This document shows, piece after piece, positions 9,361 through 19,391 of a stretch of DNA of 64,000 nucleotides (position 1 is its first letter; each line of letters starts with the position of its first letter). Below the pieces are notes generated by a model. That model searched no databases. It had not been told where the DNA came from and saw only the letters and a program-made list of their open reading frames with translations. The stretch is from Marinomonas foliarum (GTDB taxonomy: Bacteria; Pseudomonadota; Gammaproteobacteria; Pseudomonadales; Marinomonadaceae): positions 19,546 through 83,545 of the forward strand of contig NZ_QPJQ01000016.1 of the NCBI RefSeq assembly GCF_003337275.1, written 5' to 3'. The position numbers and the translations under genes were made by a program.

Positions 9361-10566
9361 TTATTTTTTGCTTGGCGCTGGTTTTTTCTTTTTCTTCTTG
9401 CTACTTGGCGAACGAGCTTTTGTTTTTGCTTCTAGCCCTTCTATACGACCAAATTTAATATTGGCTTGCATGAAGCGCTGAATCTTCTCGATCATTGGTA
9501 AATCGTTAATATCGATTAATGAGATGCAATCACCAGGCTCGCCTTCACGTGAAGCTCGACCTGCGCGGTGAATATAGGAATCCGCTTTGCGTGGTAGACG
9601 CAAGTTAATTACTGTGTTGATTTCAGGAAGATCGATACCGCGAGATGCCACATCGGTTGCGACCAATACTTGCAAGCGGCCACGTTTCATTTGTTTCATG
9701 TGCTCGCTGCGGTCGCCTTGTTTCATTTCACCGTGCAAGCCATCACACATTAAGCCCATTTTGCGAATACGTTGAACCCATACATCTACGTGCTCCCGAT
9801 TAGAAACAAAGAGTACGGCTTGTTGAACGCGTTCTTGTGTTAATAAATGCTTTAGTATGGCTTCTTTGTGTTCTTCACTATCGACGCGGTAGGCCAATTG
9901 ACGAATTTGGCTCGGTACCGTGCGTGCAGATTCACCAAGGCGAATCTGTTGAGTTTCGCTGTTTAATAGCGCGCTAGCAAAGCGGCCCATTTTTTCGCCC
10001 TCTAATGTGGCGGAAAACATTAGCGTTTGGTGTTCTGTTGGTAACTCTTTGGCGATGTGGTTAATGGCATTAACGAACCCCATATCTAACATACGGTCAG
10101 CTTCGTCGATAACAAAGTAAGATACGTCTGTTAGGTCTAGCCATTGTTTATCGTCTAGTTCGACAAGTCGGCCAGGGGTGGCGACCAAAATATCACATGG
10201 TTCGCTTAGTTGTTGCTGCTGCATTCCATAGGGTGTGCCACCGATAATTAGGTGAGACTGAATGCGTGTGTGTTGCGTTAGCTGTTCTACGACATTGAAA
10301 ATTTGACGTGCTAGCTCACGACTTGGCGCTAAAATTAGTACTTTTGGCGCCGTAGTAGATTGCTCATCACGGTCAAGAATATGTTGAATGGCTGGTGCAC
10401 AAAATGCGATGGTTTTGCCTGTGCCAGTTGGTGCGGTTGCAAGGAGATCAGAGCCATCTAAGGCAATTGGTATTGCTTGTTCTTGGATTTCCGTTGGGGT
10501 TTCAAAACCAAGATCACTAATGGCTTGTTCTATGGTGAAATCCAGATCTAATTCAGCAAATGACAT
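9361..10566 (-). CDS. DEAD-box RNA helicase, SrmB-like
   Basis: A 401-residue ATP-dependent RNA helicase, probably acting in ribosome assembly or RNA turnover. The motifs appear in order: Q motif region (FETPTEIQEQAIP), motif I APTGTGKT, Ia PSRELA, motif II DEAD, motif III SATLEGE, and C-terminal motifs ATDVASRGID and HRAGRASR. The C-terminus is a lysine/serine-rich tail of about 20 residues that would bind RNA non-specifically. SATLEGE and the start MSFAELDLD resemble SrmB more than RhlE or DbpA, but the long SrmB tail is absent. Start chosen at ATG 10566, which follows AGAGAG; the frame extends 12 codons further without a ribosome site. Confidence 0.9.
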   Translation of the reverse strand: MSFAELDLDFTIEQAISDLGFETPTEIQEQAIPIALDGSDLLATAPTGTGKTIAFCAPAIQHILDRDEQSTTAPKVLILAPSRELARQIFNVVEQLTQHTRIQSHLIIGGTPYGMQQQQLSEPCDILVATPGRLVELDDKQWLDLTDVSYFVIDEADRMLDMGFVNAINHIAKELPTEHQTLMFSATLEGEKMGRFASALLNSETQQIRLGESARTVPSQIRQLAYRVDSEEHKEAILKHLLTQERVQQAVLFVSNREHVDVWVQRIRKMGLMCDGLHGEMKQGDRSEHMKQMKRGRLQVLVATDVASRGIDLPEINTVINLRLPRKADSYIHRAGRASREGEPGDCISLIDINDLPMIEKIQRFMQANIKFGRIEGLEAKTKARSPSSKKKKKKPAPSKK

Positions 10567-10797
10567 GTAAACTCTCTGTAGCGGGATAAGTAGCACGACC
10601 AACTATGGATATCATCAATTAACTATGAATCGCATAATGAATTTGGGCGTAGGACCACTATAATGGACTGTAATGTCAATCATGATACCTTGTTTTCTGA
10701 GGATTCGAAATCTAAACCTCTGAAGTTGGCTTGATAAGTTAGACCCTTTGTATGCTTTGCTCTAAAATACATTCAAATATTGATAAGAAGACGATTT

Positions 10798-11358
10798 ATG
10801 TTGCTCTCGGATGAATTGGTCACAACCCAGACAATGACATGGGTAAAAGAGTTTATTGTGGCATTAAATGTCTGTCCTTTCGCAAAGCGCGAAGTGGAGA
10901 GAGAAAGTGTGCGTTGTGTAGTGTTGCGATCAAAGAAGATGGATGTGGCATTAGAAGAATTAATGTCAGAGATTCAGTGGCTGGATGAGCACCCTGAGAC
11001 GGAAACAACATTGCTGATATTCCCGACGCTATTTAAAGATTTTCATCGTTATTTGGATTTTGTCGAAACGGCTGAAGATCTTATGTTTGATCAGGAGTGT
11101 GAGGGGGTTTATCAATTAGCCACATTCCACCCTGATTATTGCTTCTCTGGTACGGAACCTGATGATGTTTCTAATTATACCAATCGTTCACCTTACCCAA
11201 TGCTGCATTTATTGAGAGAAGCGAGTGTGGATAAGGCGATTGAGTTTTATGGCGATACAACAGAGATACCAAATCAAAATATTGAAAAAATGGAAGAACT
11301 TGGGAAATCTGAATTAGACGTTATATTTGCTGGTTGTATGAAAGCTGATAATGACTAA
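10798..11358 (+). CDS. DUF1415 family protein
   Basis: A 186-residue cytoplasmic protein of the DUF1415 family, which has no established function. The recognisable family signature is the start region, with VALNVCPFAKRE and the downstream FHPDYCFSG and NRSPYPMLHLLRE, which hold conserved Cys, His and Asp residues. No signal peptide or membrane segment is present. I chose ATG 10798 over the TTG at 10780 because the extra six residues are basic and unlike the family. The CvfB-like gene follows after 80 nt with no clear terminator between, so they may be co-transcribed. Confidence 0.85.
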   Translation: MLLSDELVTTQTMTWVKEFIVALNVCPFAKREVERESVRCVVLRSKKMDVALEELMSEIQWLDEHPETETTLLIFPTLFKDFHRYLDFVETAEDLMFDQECEGVYQLATFHPDYCFSGTEPDDVSNYTNRSPYPMLHLLREASVDKAIEFYGDTTEIPNQNIEKMEELGKSELDVIFAGCMKADND

Positions 11359-11438
11359 CTTATGATTTCGAAATGAACTATATTGTGCTTATTAATGAAG
11401 TGCGTATAGTGCGAAAAAAAATGCTTGCCGGAGAATTC

Positions 11439-12272
11439 ATGGCTACACAAATTGGGCGCTTAAATACATTAAGAGTCGTTAAAGAAAAAGATTTTGGTGT
11501 GTATTTGGACGCCGATCAACTAGGCGAAATTTTATTGCCTAAACGTTATGTGCCTAAAGGCGTTACGGTAGATGACGAGGTAGAGGTATTCGTCTATTTG
11601 GATTCAGATGATAAATTGATTTCAACCACTGAATTTCCCAAGGCTCAAGTTGGAGAGTTTGCTGCGTTAACGTCAATCGCAGTAAACCAAGTCGGGGCGT
11701 TTTTTGATTGGGGTTTACCTAAAGATTTATTGGTGCCTTTTAGTCAGCAGAAAAACCGAGTTGAGGAAGGTGAAACGCATTTACTTTTCATCTACCTAGA
11801 TCAAACCACAAATCGCATTGTGGCGACAACTAAAGTGGATGCCTTGCTGAACCGTGAAGAAGCGCCTTATCGTGTGGGTGATAAAGTGTCTATCATTATT
11901 GGTGATAAGACAAATATTGGTTTTAAGTGTGTTATTGATAACCGTTTTTGGGGTGTTTTGTTTTTTGAAGATGCATTTAGGCAGCTTCGAAAAGGTGAAA
12001 AGACAGTGGGCTTTATTAAGCAAATGCGCGAAGACGGGAAAATTGACTTAAGCTTGCAAGAAGTTGGCTACAAGAAAGTACGTAATATACTGGATGATAT
12101 TCTGGACTATTTAGATGCTCATGGTGGTGAGTCACCATTGACAGATAAAGCGTCCCCAGAAGCCATTTATGCAGTGTTTAAAGTAAGTAAAGCTACCTAT
12201 AAAAAAGCTTTGGGTGCGCTTTATAAAGAAAAGAAAATTTTGCTAACGAAAGAGAAAATCTCCAAAATCTAG
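11439..12272 (+). CDS. cvfB: CvfB-like S1-domain RNA-binding protein
   Basis: A 277-residue protein with tandem S1/OB-fold modules and a C-terminal winged-helix segment, as in CvfB/YitL. Residues 1-60 form one OB module (LGEILLPKRYVP). The next contains GAFFDWGLPKDLLVPFSQQ, the S1 face typical of this family. A third ends near residue 210, and the C-terminal 60 residues (SPEAIYAVFKVSKATYKKAL) are the winged helix. CvfB binds RNA and affects virulence gene expression in Staphylococcus; its role in gammaproteobacteria is not settled. ATG 11439 follows GGAGAA. The open frame runs 22 codons further upstream without a ribosome site. Confidence 0.85.
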   Translation: MATQIGRLNTLRVVKEKDFGVYLDADQLGEILLPKRYVPKGVTVDDEVEVFVYLDSDDKLISTTEFPKAQVGEFAALTSIAVNQVGAFFDWGLPKDLLVPFSQQKNRVEEGETHLLFIYLDQTTNRIVATTKVDALLNREEAPYRVGDKVSIIIGDKTNIGFKCVIDNRFWGVLFFEDAFRQLRKGEKTVGFIKQMREDGKIDLSLQEVGYKKVRNILDDILDYLDAHGGESPLTDKASPEAIYAVFKVSKATYKKALGALYKEKKILLTKEKISKI

Positions 12273-12288
12273 TGTTATATGATTTGAT

Positions 12289-12325
12289 AAAAAAGCTGCT
12301 AAGGAAGACTTAGCAGCTTTTTTTT
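12289..12325 (+). terminator. cvfB terminator, built into the 3' end of panE
   Basis: AAAAAAGCTGCTAAG (12289-12303) pairs perfectly with CTTAGCAGCTTTTTT (12309-12323) around five bases. Most of the stem is the reverse complement of the last codons of the convergent gene (ending KKKLLSLP). Confidence 0.88.
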
Positions 12326-13246
12326 GACCTCTTCACGCTGTTCTGCATGAGCGATACCATCAAAAAACAAGCGTTGCACAGGCAGTTCAATAGGGCTGTT
12401 ATCAAGTAAAAAACCAGAAATGAAACTGTTTTCAGTTTGGCGTTGCAATCGGATGTCTTCATGCATTGATGATCGATTTAGGCGGGTTAGTTGAGCAATG
12501 GTGTGAACTCTGTTCTTGAGGTTGTCTTGAGTTAGGTGTTGGCTTTCTTGTATGTAACTAAATTCTGGGTGGGTAAAGATACTAGATAATTCGAAGAGGG
12601 TGGCGTCGATAAGTGGTTTGTATTCGTCATTTAAAATGTCGCCATTATGGATGTTGAAGATGGCAGTAATAGGGTTAATTACGGCATTTACCGCCAGTTT
12701 TTCAAGCATTCGTTGGTGAATGTTAATAACCGTCATGCCTTCGATTGGAAATTCTTTGGCTGGGGTTGTGGGGCGCCATTGACCAAAGTAGGTGTCACCT
12801 AAGCCTGTGTGCTTAATGTGGTTGGCTTCAATTTTGAGTACGCCTTCGCTGGTGGTGCCAGCCCAAAGGGTTTGTGTTTCTAGTAGTTTGTTTTGAAGTT
12901 CTTCTTGCGCCCCTATGCCATTACAAAGGCAAGCAATATCTGCATCGTTTGTAATGTGTGCTTCTACTTGGGTGAAAGCATTTGTGAGGTCAAAAGACTT
13001 AGTGCAGATTAGCACTTTATCGTATTGGTCGGCTAGCTCTTCAGCAGTAAAGCTTTTGATTCTATGTTTGGTCGTGCAAACCTGCTGTTGACCTTCTTCG
13101 TCAGTAAGCGATTCCAAGGTGATTTTCTTCCCAGGGCTCTCTGATCGATACACTAGATGGACTTTATTGCCGAGTTTTTCTAGCTTACAAGCCCAAAAAA
13201 GGCCGATAGCGCCAGCGCCGATGACTAGCCAAGGCGTATTCTTCAT
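12299..13246 (-). CDS. PanE/ApbA family 2-dehydropantoate reductase
   Basis: A 315-residue NADPH-dependent reductase of the ketopantoate reductase family, which makes pantoate for coenzyme A. The N-terminal Rossmann motif is VIGAGAIGL. The C-terminal all-helical domain contains the catalytic Lys region EKLAVNAVINPITA and an expected Asn. The protein is more divergent than E. coli PanE in its central part, so a related 2-hydroxyacid substrate is possible. No other pantothenate gene is nearby. GGAAA precedes the ATG. Its last eight codons double as the terminator stem of the convergent cvfB gene. Confidence 0.82.
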   Translation of the reverse strand: MKNTPWLVIGAGAIGLFWACKLEKLGNKVHLVYRSESPGKKITLESLTDEEGQQQVCTTKHRIKSFTAEELADQYDKVLICTKSFDLTNAFTQVEAHITNDADIACLCNGIGAQEELQNKLLETQTLWAGTTSEGVLKIEANHIKHTGLGDTYFGQWRPTTPAKEFPIEGMTVINIHQRMLEKLAVNAVINPITAIFNIHNGDILNDEYKPLIDATLFELSSIFTHPEFSYIQESQHLTQDNLKNRVHTIAQLTRLNRSSMHEDIRLQRQTENSFISGFLLDNSPIELPVQRLFFDGIAHAEQREEVKKKLLSLP

Positions 13247-13329
13247 AATAGGTTTCCATTAGGTGTTTTATTTCAATCCCTGTTATTATCGCTCCAAATT
13301 ACCTTATTGAAAATGCAAAGGAGCAGAAA

Positions 13330-13815
13330 ATGCCATCATTTGACGTAGTATCTGAGTTGGATTGGCACGAAGTCAGCAACGCAGTCGATCAGGCTAACAG
13401 AGAAATTACAACGCGTTATGACTTTAAAGGCGTGAAAGCGCACTACGAAATTAAAGACAAGAAAAACGTTGTCATGGAAGCAGAGGCTGAACCTCAACTT
13501 CGCCAGATGTCTGATATTCTAAATCAAAAATTGGTTGGCCGTGGTATTGATTTGAAAAGTTTGGAAAAAGAAGATGTTGTGAAAGGAAATATGCGCGCAT
13601 CTCAAGCGGTGAAAATGAAAGAAGGGCTTGAAACGGATGAGGCGAAAAAGATCGTGAAAATGATTAAAGACAGCAAAGCTAAAGTCCAAGCACAGATTCA
13701 AGGTGATCAATTGCGCGTCACAGGTAAGAAACGTGATGACCTGCAGCAAGTAATGGCGCTTTTACGCGGAGCTGATTTGGCGCAGCCGGTTCAATTTACT
13801 AATTTTAGAGACTAA
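13330..13815 (+). CDS. yajQ: YajQ family nucleotide-binding protein
   Basis: A 161-residue YajQ (UPF0234/DUF520) protein of two ferredoxin-like domains. The start MPSFDVVSE, the TTRYDFKG motif and the C-terminus PVQFTNFRD are family hallmarks. Family members in Xanthomonas and Pseudomonas have been reported to bind cyclic-di-GMP and to influence transcription; other reports link them to RNA or nucleotide binding. AAGGAG lies eight bases before the ATG. It is divergent from the panE-like gene and ends at its own terminator. It fits the c-di-GMP enzymes elsewhere in the window, but no direct link is visible. Confidence 0.95.
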   Translation: MPSFDVVSELDWHEVSNAVDQANREITTRYDFKGVKAHYEIKDKKNVVMEAEAEPQLRQMSDILNQKLVGRGIDLKSLEKEDVVKGNMRASQAVKMKEGLETDEAKKIVKMIKDSKAKVQAQIQGDQLRVTGKKRDDLQQVMALLRGADLAQPVQFTNFRD

Positions 13816-13831
13816 AACTATTTTTTACGGA

Positions 13832-13862
13832 AGCGCTGCTAAATATTTAGTGGCGTTTTTTT
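13832..13862 (+). terminator. yajQ terminator
   Basis: CGCTGCTAAAT (13834-13844) pairs with ATTTAGTGGCG (13845-13855), with two G-U pairs, and is followed by seven T residues. It reaches the stop codon of the convergent gene. Confidence 0.75.
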
Positions 13863-14193
13863 ATTTCAGTGTCGTGTGTTCATTCAGGGTGAGTTTGTTG
13901 CCAATAATGATCCAACCTTCTTTTTCCAACTTTTCTTTCTGTCTCAAATATCCATCTGTATTCTCTGCGAAACTGATTCGTCGTTGAGCATTAACTACAC
14001 GGTGCCAAGGTAACTTGGTGTCTTTAGGAAGTTTCTTCATTAGTTGTCCTACTTGTCTCCCATAACCTGGAAAGCCAGATTGCTTGGCTAATTCTCCATA
14101 AGCTATGCAGCTTCCATATGGTATTTCACTTAAAATGAGGAGTACTTGCGATTTAAAGTGCGTCATTGCTTGATTAATCAAAGGTATGCCCAT
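13861..14193 (-). CDS. alkyltransferase-like protein (ATL), Cys replaced by Trp
   Basis: A 110-residue protein with the DNA-binding fold of O6-methylguanine-DNA methyltransferase. The active-site PCHRV of true methyltransferases is PWHRV here (LPWHRVVN), so it cannot accept an alkyl group. ATL proteins of this kind bind O6-alkylguanine and hand the lesion to nucleotide excision repair. The helix-turn-helix region (IAYGELAKQSGFPGYGRQVG) contains the arginine finger. Two starts are possible, ATG 14193 and ATG 14166; neither has a strong ribosome site, and the second would fit typical ATL length. Confidence 0.88.
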   Translation of the reverse strand: MGIPLINQAMTHFKSQVLLILSEIPYGSCIAYGELAKQSGFPGYGRQVGQLMKKLPKDTKLPWHRVVNAQRRISFAENTDGYLRQKEKLEKEGWIIIGNKLTLNEHTTLK

Positions 14194-14241
14194 AGATAGA
14201 GATCAGTAAACGAGTTTGAGTATGACATAAAGAAGGTGAAT

Positions 14242-14712
14242 ATGAGATTTGCGCTATTACTTTTTATTCTAGTGCCCATTGTTGAAATGACCGTACTGAT
14301 TCAGGTCGGTAGTGAAATTGGCGCATTGGCAACAGTAGGTTTAGTGTTCCTTACGGCAATTATAGGTGTCACTTTAATTCGTAAGCAAGGTTTAGAAACG
14401 TCATTAAAGGCACAAGAAAAAATGCGCCGTGGTGAACTTCCTGCTGCAGAAGTGGCAGAAGGTGTGATGTTGGTGTTTGCAGGCCTGTGTTTGCTGATTC
14501 CTGGTTTCGTGACGGATGCGATTGGTGCCTTATTATTGGTTCCACCGTTAAGAAAGTTATTTGCAGCAGGTTTGATTGTTAAATTTGTGAGCTCAATGAT
14601 GGCCCGTGGCACTCAGTGGCGTGGCGGCCAACGGTATGGCTCAAAAGATGAGGGCGATATCATTGAAGGTGAATATGCTAATGAAGATAACGACTTAATA
14701 GATAAAAAATAA
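14242..14712 (+). CDS. fxsA: FxsA family inner-membrane protein
   Basis: A 156-residue membrane protein of the FxsA family. FxsA overproduction relieves phage T7 exclusion by the F plasmid in E. coli; its normal role is unknown. The sequence opens with a hydrophobic helix (FALLLFILVPIVEM), then a second (ALATVGLVFLTAIIGVTLI), a cytoplasmic loop with QEKMRRGELPAAEV, and a re-entrant or third and fourth segment (LVFAGLCLLIPGFVTDAIGA). The tail after residue 120 is polar. AGAAGG precedes ATG 14242; the GTG at 14236 is inside that ribosome site. It lies directly upstream of groESL, as in many gammaproteobacteria. Confidence 0.92.
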   Translation: MRFALLLFILVPIVEMTVLIQVGSEIGALATVGLVFLTAIIGVTLIRKQGLETSLKAQEKMRRGELPAAEVAEGVMLVFAGLCLLIPGFVTDAIGALLLVPPLRKLFAAGLIVKFVSSMMARGTQWRGGQRYGSKDEGDIIEGEYANEDNDLIDKK

Positions 14713-14725
14713 TTTTTTGTTTGGG

Positions 14726-14752
14726 TTGAAATACGGATTACTAGCCGTATAT
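14726..14752 (+). promoter_or_regulatory. candidate sigma-32 heat-shock promoter of groESL
   Basis: TTGAAA (14726-14731) and CCGTATAT (14745-14752) are 13 nt apart, close to the sigma-32 pattern CTTGAAA-N11-16-CCCCATNT. The -10 also forms half of a small dyad (ATACGG and CCGTAT). No CIRCE repeat is present, so RpoH control is more likely than HrcA. Confidence 0.5.
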
Positions 14753-14796
14753 AAAACTTCGATAGAGATTCTTGCTTTTATAAGTAAGAGCAGTCC

Positions 14797-14815
14797 TGCC
14801 AGGGGAGTCCTGGTA
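14797..14815 (+). other. hairpin in the groES leader
   Basis: CCAGG and CCTGG form a 5-bp G/C stem around GGAGT in the leader, about 25 nt upstream of groES. There is no T tail, so it is not a terminator. It might tune mRNA stability or temperature-dependent translation; this is an inference only. Confidence 0.3.
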
Positions 14816-14840
14816 TTGTTTTAATTGGAGAAAATGATTG

Positions 14841-15131
14841 ATGAATATTCGTCCTTTGCACGATCGTGTCGTTGTTCGCCGTAAAGAAGAAGAGACAACA
14901 ACCGCATCTGGTATCGTTCTGCCTGGATCTGCTACAGAAAAGCCTACACAAGGCGAGGTTTTGGCTGTTGGCACTGGCCGTATTCAATCTAATGGCGACG
15001 TGCAAGCGTTAGCTGTTAGCGTTGGTGACACTGTGTTGTTTGGTCAGTACTCAGGTCAAACAGTGAAAATCAATGGTGAAGAGCTACTTATCATGAAAGA
15101 AGATGAAATTTACGGCGTTGTTGAAGCCTAA
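14841..15131 (+). CDS. groS: co-chaperonin GroES
   Basis: A 96-residue Hsp10 that forms the seven-membered lid of the GroEL folding chamber. The sequence [14 protein letters not shown] at the start, the mobile loop with [13 protein letters not shown], and the C-terminal [13 protein letters not shown] are standard. ATG 14841 is used; the preceding TTG would add one Met. GGAG lies 10 bases upstream. It is the first gene of a two-gene operon, with groEL 60 nt downstream and a probable heat-shock promoter about 90 nt upstream. Confidence 0.98.
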   Translation: MNIRPLHDRVVVRRKEEETTTASGIVLPGSATEKPTQGEVLAVGTGRIQSNGDVQALAVSVGDTVLFGQYSGQTVKINGEELLIMKEDEIYGVVEA

Positions 15132-15179
15132 ATCATCTTTGTAGTTCATATTCGATTTGTAACACTTAAAACAGTTTAA

Positions 15180-16838
<1,659 letters not shown>

Positions 16839-16866
16839 TTCCACTCTCATCCATTGAGATAAAAGA

Positions 16867-16893
16867 AACCTCGCTATTTAGCGGGGTTTTTTT
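16867..16893 (+). terminator. groESL terminator
   Basis: AACCTCGCTA pairs with TAGCGGGGTT (one G-T pair) around TT, followed by seven T residues. Confidence 0.85.
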
Positions 16894-17159
16894 ATGCTTG
16901 ACTGTGATTAGGCTGAGAACTTTTGGCGATGTGCTATAGTTGCTATTACCATATTTTGGTAGGGTGTTGTTTTTTTGACTATGAAAACTGTATGTTTTTA
17001 AAGTGAGAATTAGTCATTCAAAAACGTTACTTTTGGATTTTTTGTACCTCTCTTACATTTAGTGCAAACCATTGATTCTAAAGCTATTGATAAATAGTCA
17101 CCTGTGTAAGATACTTGTTCAGATATTTATGTCCATTATTTGTAAATAAAGGGAAGCTT
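16894..17159. other. groEL-fimV intergenic region
   Basis: Together with the terminator, about 320 nt without a gene. It is AT-rich. A small dyad TACCA-TATTT-TGGTA lies near 16950. The fimV promoter should be here, but I cannot point to a convincing -35/-10 pair. No RNA gene or coding frame is seen. Confidence 0.5.
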
Positions 17160-19391
17160 ATGCTCAGAAAAACCCTCGTTAGTATTGCTGTATCAGGCGC
17201 GTTGTATGTGTCCAGCAGTTACGCATTGGAACTGGGTGAGTTAACCTCTCAATCAAATTTGGGCGAGCCTTATCGCGGACGAATAGAGCTTTCCGATGTA
17301 GGCGCATTAACTGACAATGATATTTTAATTCGTCTAGGCAGTGAGAGTGAATTCCGTCAAGCGGGTTTTGCACCAACTAGAGTATTATCCCAGCTAAAAT
17401 TTGATGTGATCCGAGAGAATGGTCGACTGGCTGTTTCTGTCTCGTCTGACCAAGCCTTAAGGGTTGATGAGCTTCATTTTGTTTTAGCGGCTCGTTGGCC
17501 AAGTGGGCAACTTGTTCGAGAATATCAAACGCCCCTGAATCAATCTGCATTGGTGAAAAAAACGCAAGAAGATGTCGTTCAATCGACTGCAGTGTCTACA
17601 CAGCAAGCAGCTTCTGCTTCCAATTCAGTTTTTCGTCAAGCAACCTTGTCTGCTGAGAGAATGTCTCCTAAAGGCCAGTTAAATGTGGTCAAGGGTAATA
17701 CTCTTTGGTCTATTGCTGGGCAAAACCGCCCAACCAATCAGCTGACTATTTATCAGACGATGATGGCAATACAGGCTCTCAATAAAGACGCATTTTATTC
17801 TGATAATATAAACCTTCTTAAAGAAGGTGCAATTTTACGCTTGCCAACACAAGAGCAGATTGCTCTTTTCAATAAGTCGATTTCACAAGAAGAGTTTCAG
17901 CGACAGCATAATGCTTGGATGGCTCTAAAAAGCTCTCAATCTGGTGCTTCTGTTGAACAGGCTCAATTGAATACTCAAGCAAAAGCGAAAGCCGCTGCTG
18001 GTACAGCTGGTGCTGGCGGCGATAAATTAACGCTAGCGTCTGGTCAAAGCTTATTGCCTGAGAATATGGCTAGCTCAAATGCTGGACAAAGTTCTAGTGC
18101 CTCAATGAGTGCTATGCAGAATGAGCTATCTGCATCAAAAGAGATGCTCGACAAAGAACAAAGAGAAAAAGCAGAGTTATCAAATCAACTTGGTGATCTG
18201 AATAAGCAGTTAGAGACGCTAGAGAAGCTTATTAGCTTGAAAGACAAGCAAATGGCAGATTTACAGCAACAGTTTGCTAGTGCTCAACAAGCTCTTCAAG
18301 AGCAAAAGAATACCGTTGATCAGTTATTAGAAGCAGATCAGATACGCAGAGAGAAAGAACAGGCGGAAGCGGATTCATTTGTAAATAAAGTTTTCGGTAA
18401 CCCTATTGTTGTCTCTATAGGTGCGGTTGTTTTATTGCTGATTGGACTTTTAATCGGCTTGGTTATGCGTCGCTCAGGAAAGAAACAGGAGGAACAAGAT
18501 TCATCAAAAAAGGATGAATTTGACCTTTCCCCTGCTGCTGCAGTGGCACCAGTTGCTGCTGTCGTGGCAACTGAATCCGCTGTGGCGGAAGAGCCAGATG
18601 TGGCGGAAGAGCCTCAGGAGGAAGATCCGTTCGCATTTGATTTTGACACTCCAGATGAAGATGACGACTTAGCGGACTTTGACTTTGGTTCATTTGGAGA
18701 AGACGTAGCTTCAACAGAGCCATCTTATGACGCGCTCGAAGATGAAGATGACTCAGCAGTTGAGGATGAGTTTGAAAGTGCTCTTGAAGAGGATTCCGAA
18801 GAAAGCGTTGAGGATATTTTTGATTCCTTTGGTGGGGATGATGGGCTAACTGATACTTTGCCGGATTTAGAGGATACGGATGATTTTGATGAGTTAGAAG
18901 CGTTTGATGAAGAAGATGACATTCCAACAGTAACGCCTGAACCCATTGAGGTTGATGAAGATCCTATTGCTGATGAAGCTGAGAGTGAAGAAGAGTCCTT
19001 TGTATCAAGTTTATTAAACGACGTTGATGAAGAAGAGCAAGATGATGTCGATGAATCAGCTGTTTTTAGTGGTTCTCCAAGCGATACATTGGCTAACTCT
19101 ATTGAAGAGTCTTTAGCGGAAGCGCAGCAAGAAGAGGAGATGGAGGTTCCATCTTTTGGGGAAGCTGAAGCGGCACAAGATGAAGAAGTTAGCGATGAAG
19201 AAGAGGGGTTTGACTTCTTTGATGCCAGTGGTGATGAAGCTGCAACCAAATTAGATCTAGCAAGAGCCTATATGGATATGGGTGACGAAGAGGGCGCGCG
19301 AGTGATCCTTGAAGATGTTATTGACTCCGGCAATGAAAAACAAATCGCAGAAGCGCAGAATATGATGGAGCGAATGTTCCCAAGTGACTAA
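17160..19391 (+). CDS. fimV: FimV-like polar/pilus assembly protein
   Basis: A 743-residue inner-membrane protein of the FimV/HubP family, which organises the cell pole and supports type IV pili. It has a signal peptide cleaved near SSYA (residue 22), the conserved N-terminal domain (LGELTSQSNLGEPYRG), a LysM peptidoglycan-binding region (about 175-235, VKGNTLWSIA), a coiled coil (about 315-400), one transmembrane helix (about 414-434), a very acidic cytoplasmic stretch (about 450-690, rich in Asp/Glu) and a C-terminal FimV TPR motif (DLARAYMDMGDEEGARVIL). AAAGGGAAG precedes ATG 17160; an in-frame ATG at 17115 lacks these features. It overlaps truA by eight bases, the same order as in pseudomonads. 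Confidence 0.93.
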   Translation: MLRKTLVSIAVSGALYVSSSYALELGELTSQSNLGEPYRGRIELSDVGALTDNDILIRLGSESEFRQAGFAPTRVLSQLKFDVIRENGRLAVSVSSDQALRVDELHFVLAARWPSGQLVREYQTPLNQSALVKKTQEDVVQSTAVSTQQAASASNSVFRQATLSAERMSPKGQLNVVKGNTLWSIAGQNRPTNQLTIYQTMMAIQALNKDAFYSDNINLLKEGAILRLPTQEQIALFNKSISQEEFQRQHNAWMALKSSQSGASVEQAQLNTQAKAKAAAGTAGAGGDKLTLASGQSLLPENMASSNAGQSSSASMSAMQNELSASKEMLDKEQREKAELSNQLGDLNKQLETLEKLISLKDKQMADLQQQFASAQQALQEQKNTVDQLLEADQIRREKEQAEADSFVNKVFGNPIVVSIGAVVLLLIGLLIGLVMRRSGKKQEEQDSSKKDEFDLSPAAAVAPVAAVVATESAVAEEPDVAEEPQEEDPFAFDFDTPDEDDDLADFDFGSFGEDVASTEPSYDALEDEDDSAVEDEFESALEEDSEESVEDIFDSFGGDDGLTDTLPDLEDTDDFDELEAFDEEDDIPTVTPEPIEVDEDPIADEAESEEESFVSSLLNDVDEEEQDDVDESAVFSGSPSDTLANSIEESLAEAQQEEEMEVPSFGEAEAAQDEEVSDEEEGFDFFDASGDEAATKLDLARAYMDMGDEEGARVILEDVIDSGNEKQIAEAQNMMERMFPSD

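Noticed and set aside
9278..9481. Open frame on the plus strand rich in Phe and Leu after ribA
   Set aside because: It reads through the ribA terminator and the antisense of the Lys-rich helicase tail, which explains the poly-Phe.
14713..14840. CIRCE (HrcA) operator upstream of groES
   Set aside because: The TTAGCACTC-N9-GAGTGCTAA pattern is absent; only shorter unrelated dyads are present.
18725..19249. Long serine-rich open frame on the minus strand within fimV
   Set aside because: It is the complement of the Asp/Glu-rich repeat of FimV; GAN codons read backwards as serine and related codons. No ribosome site or independent signal.
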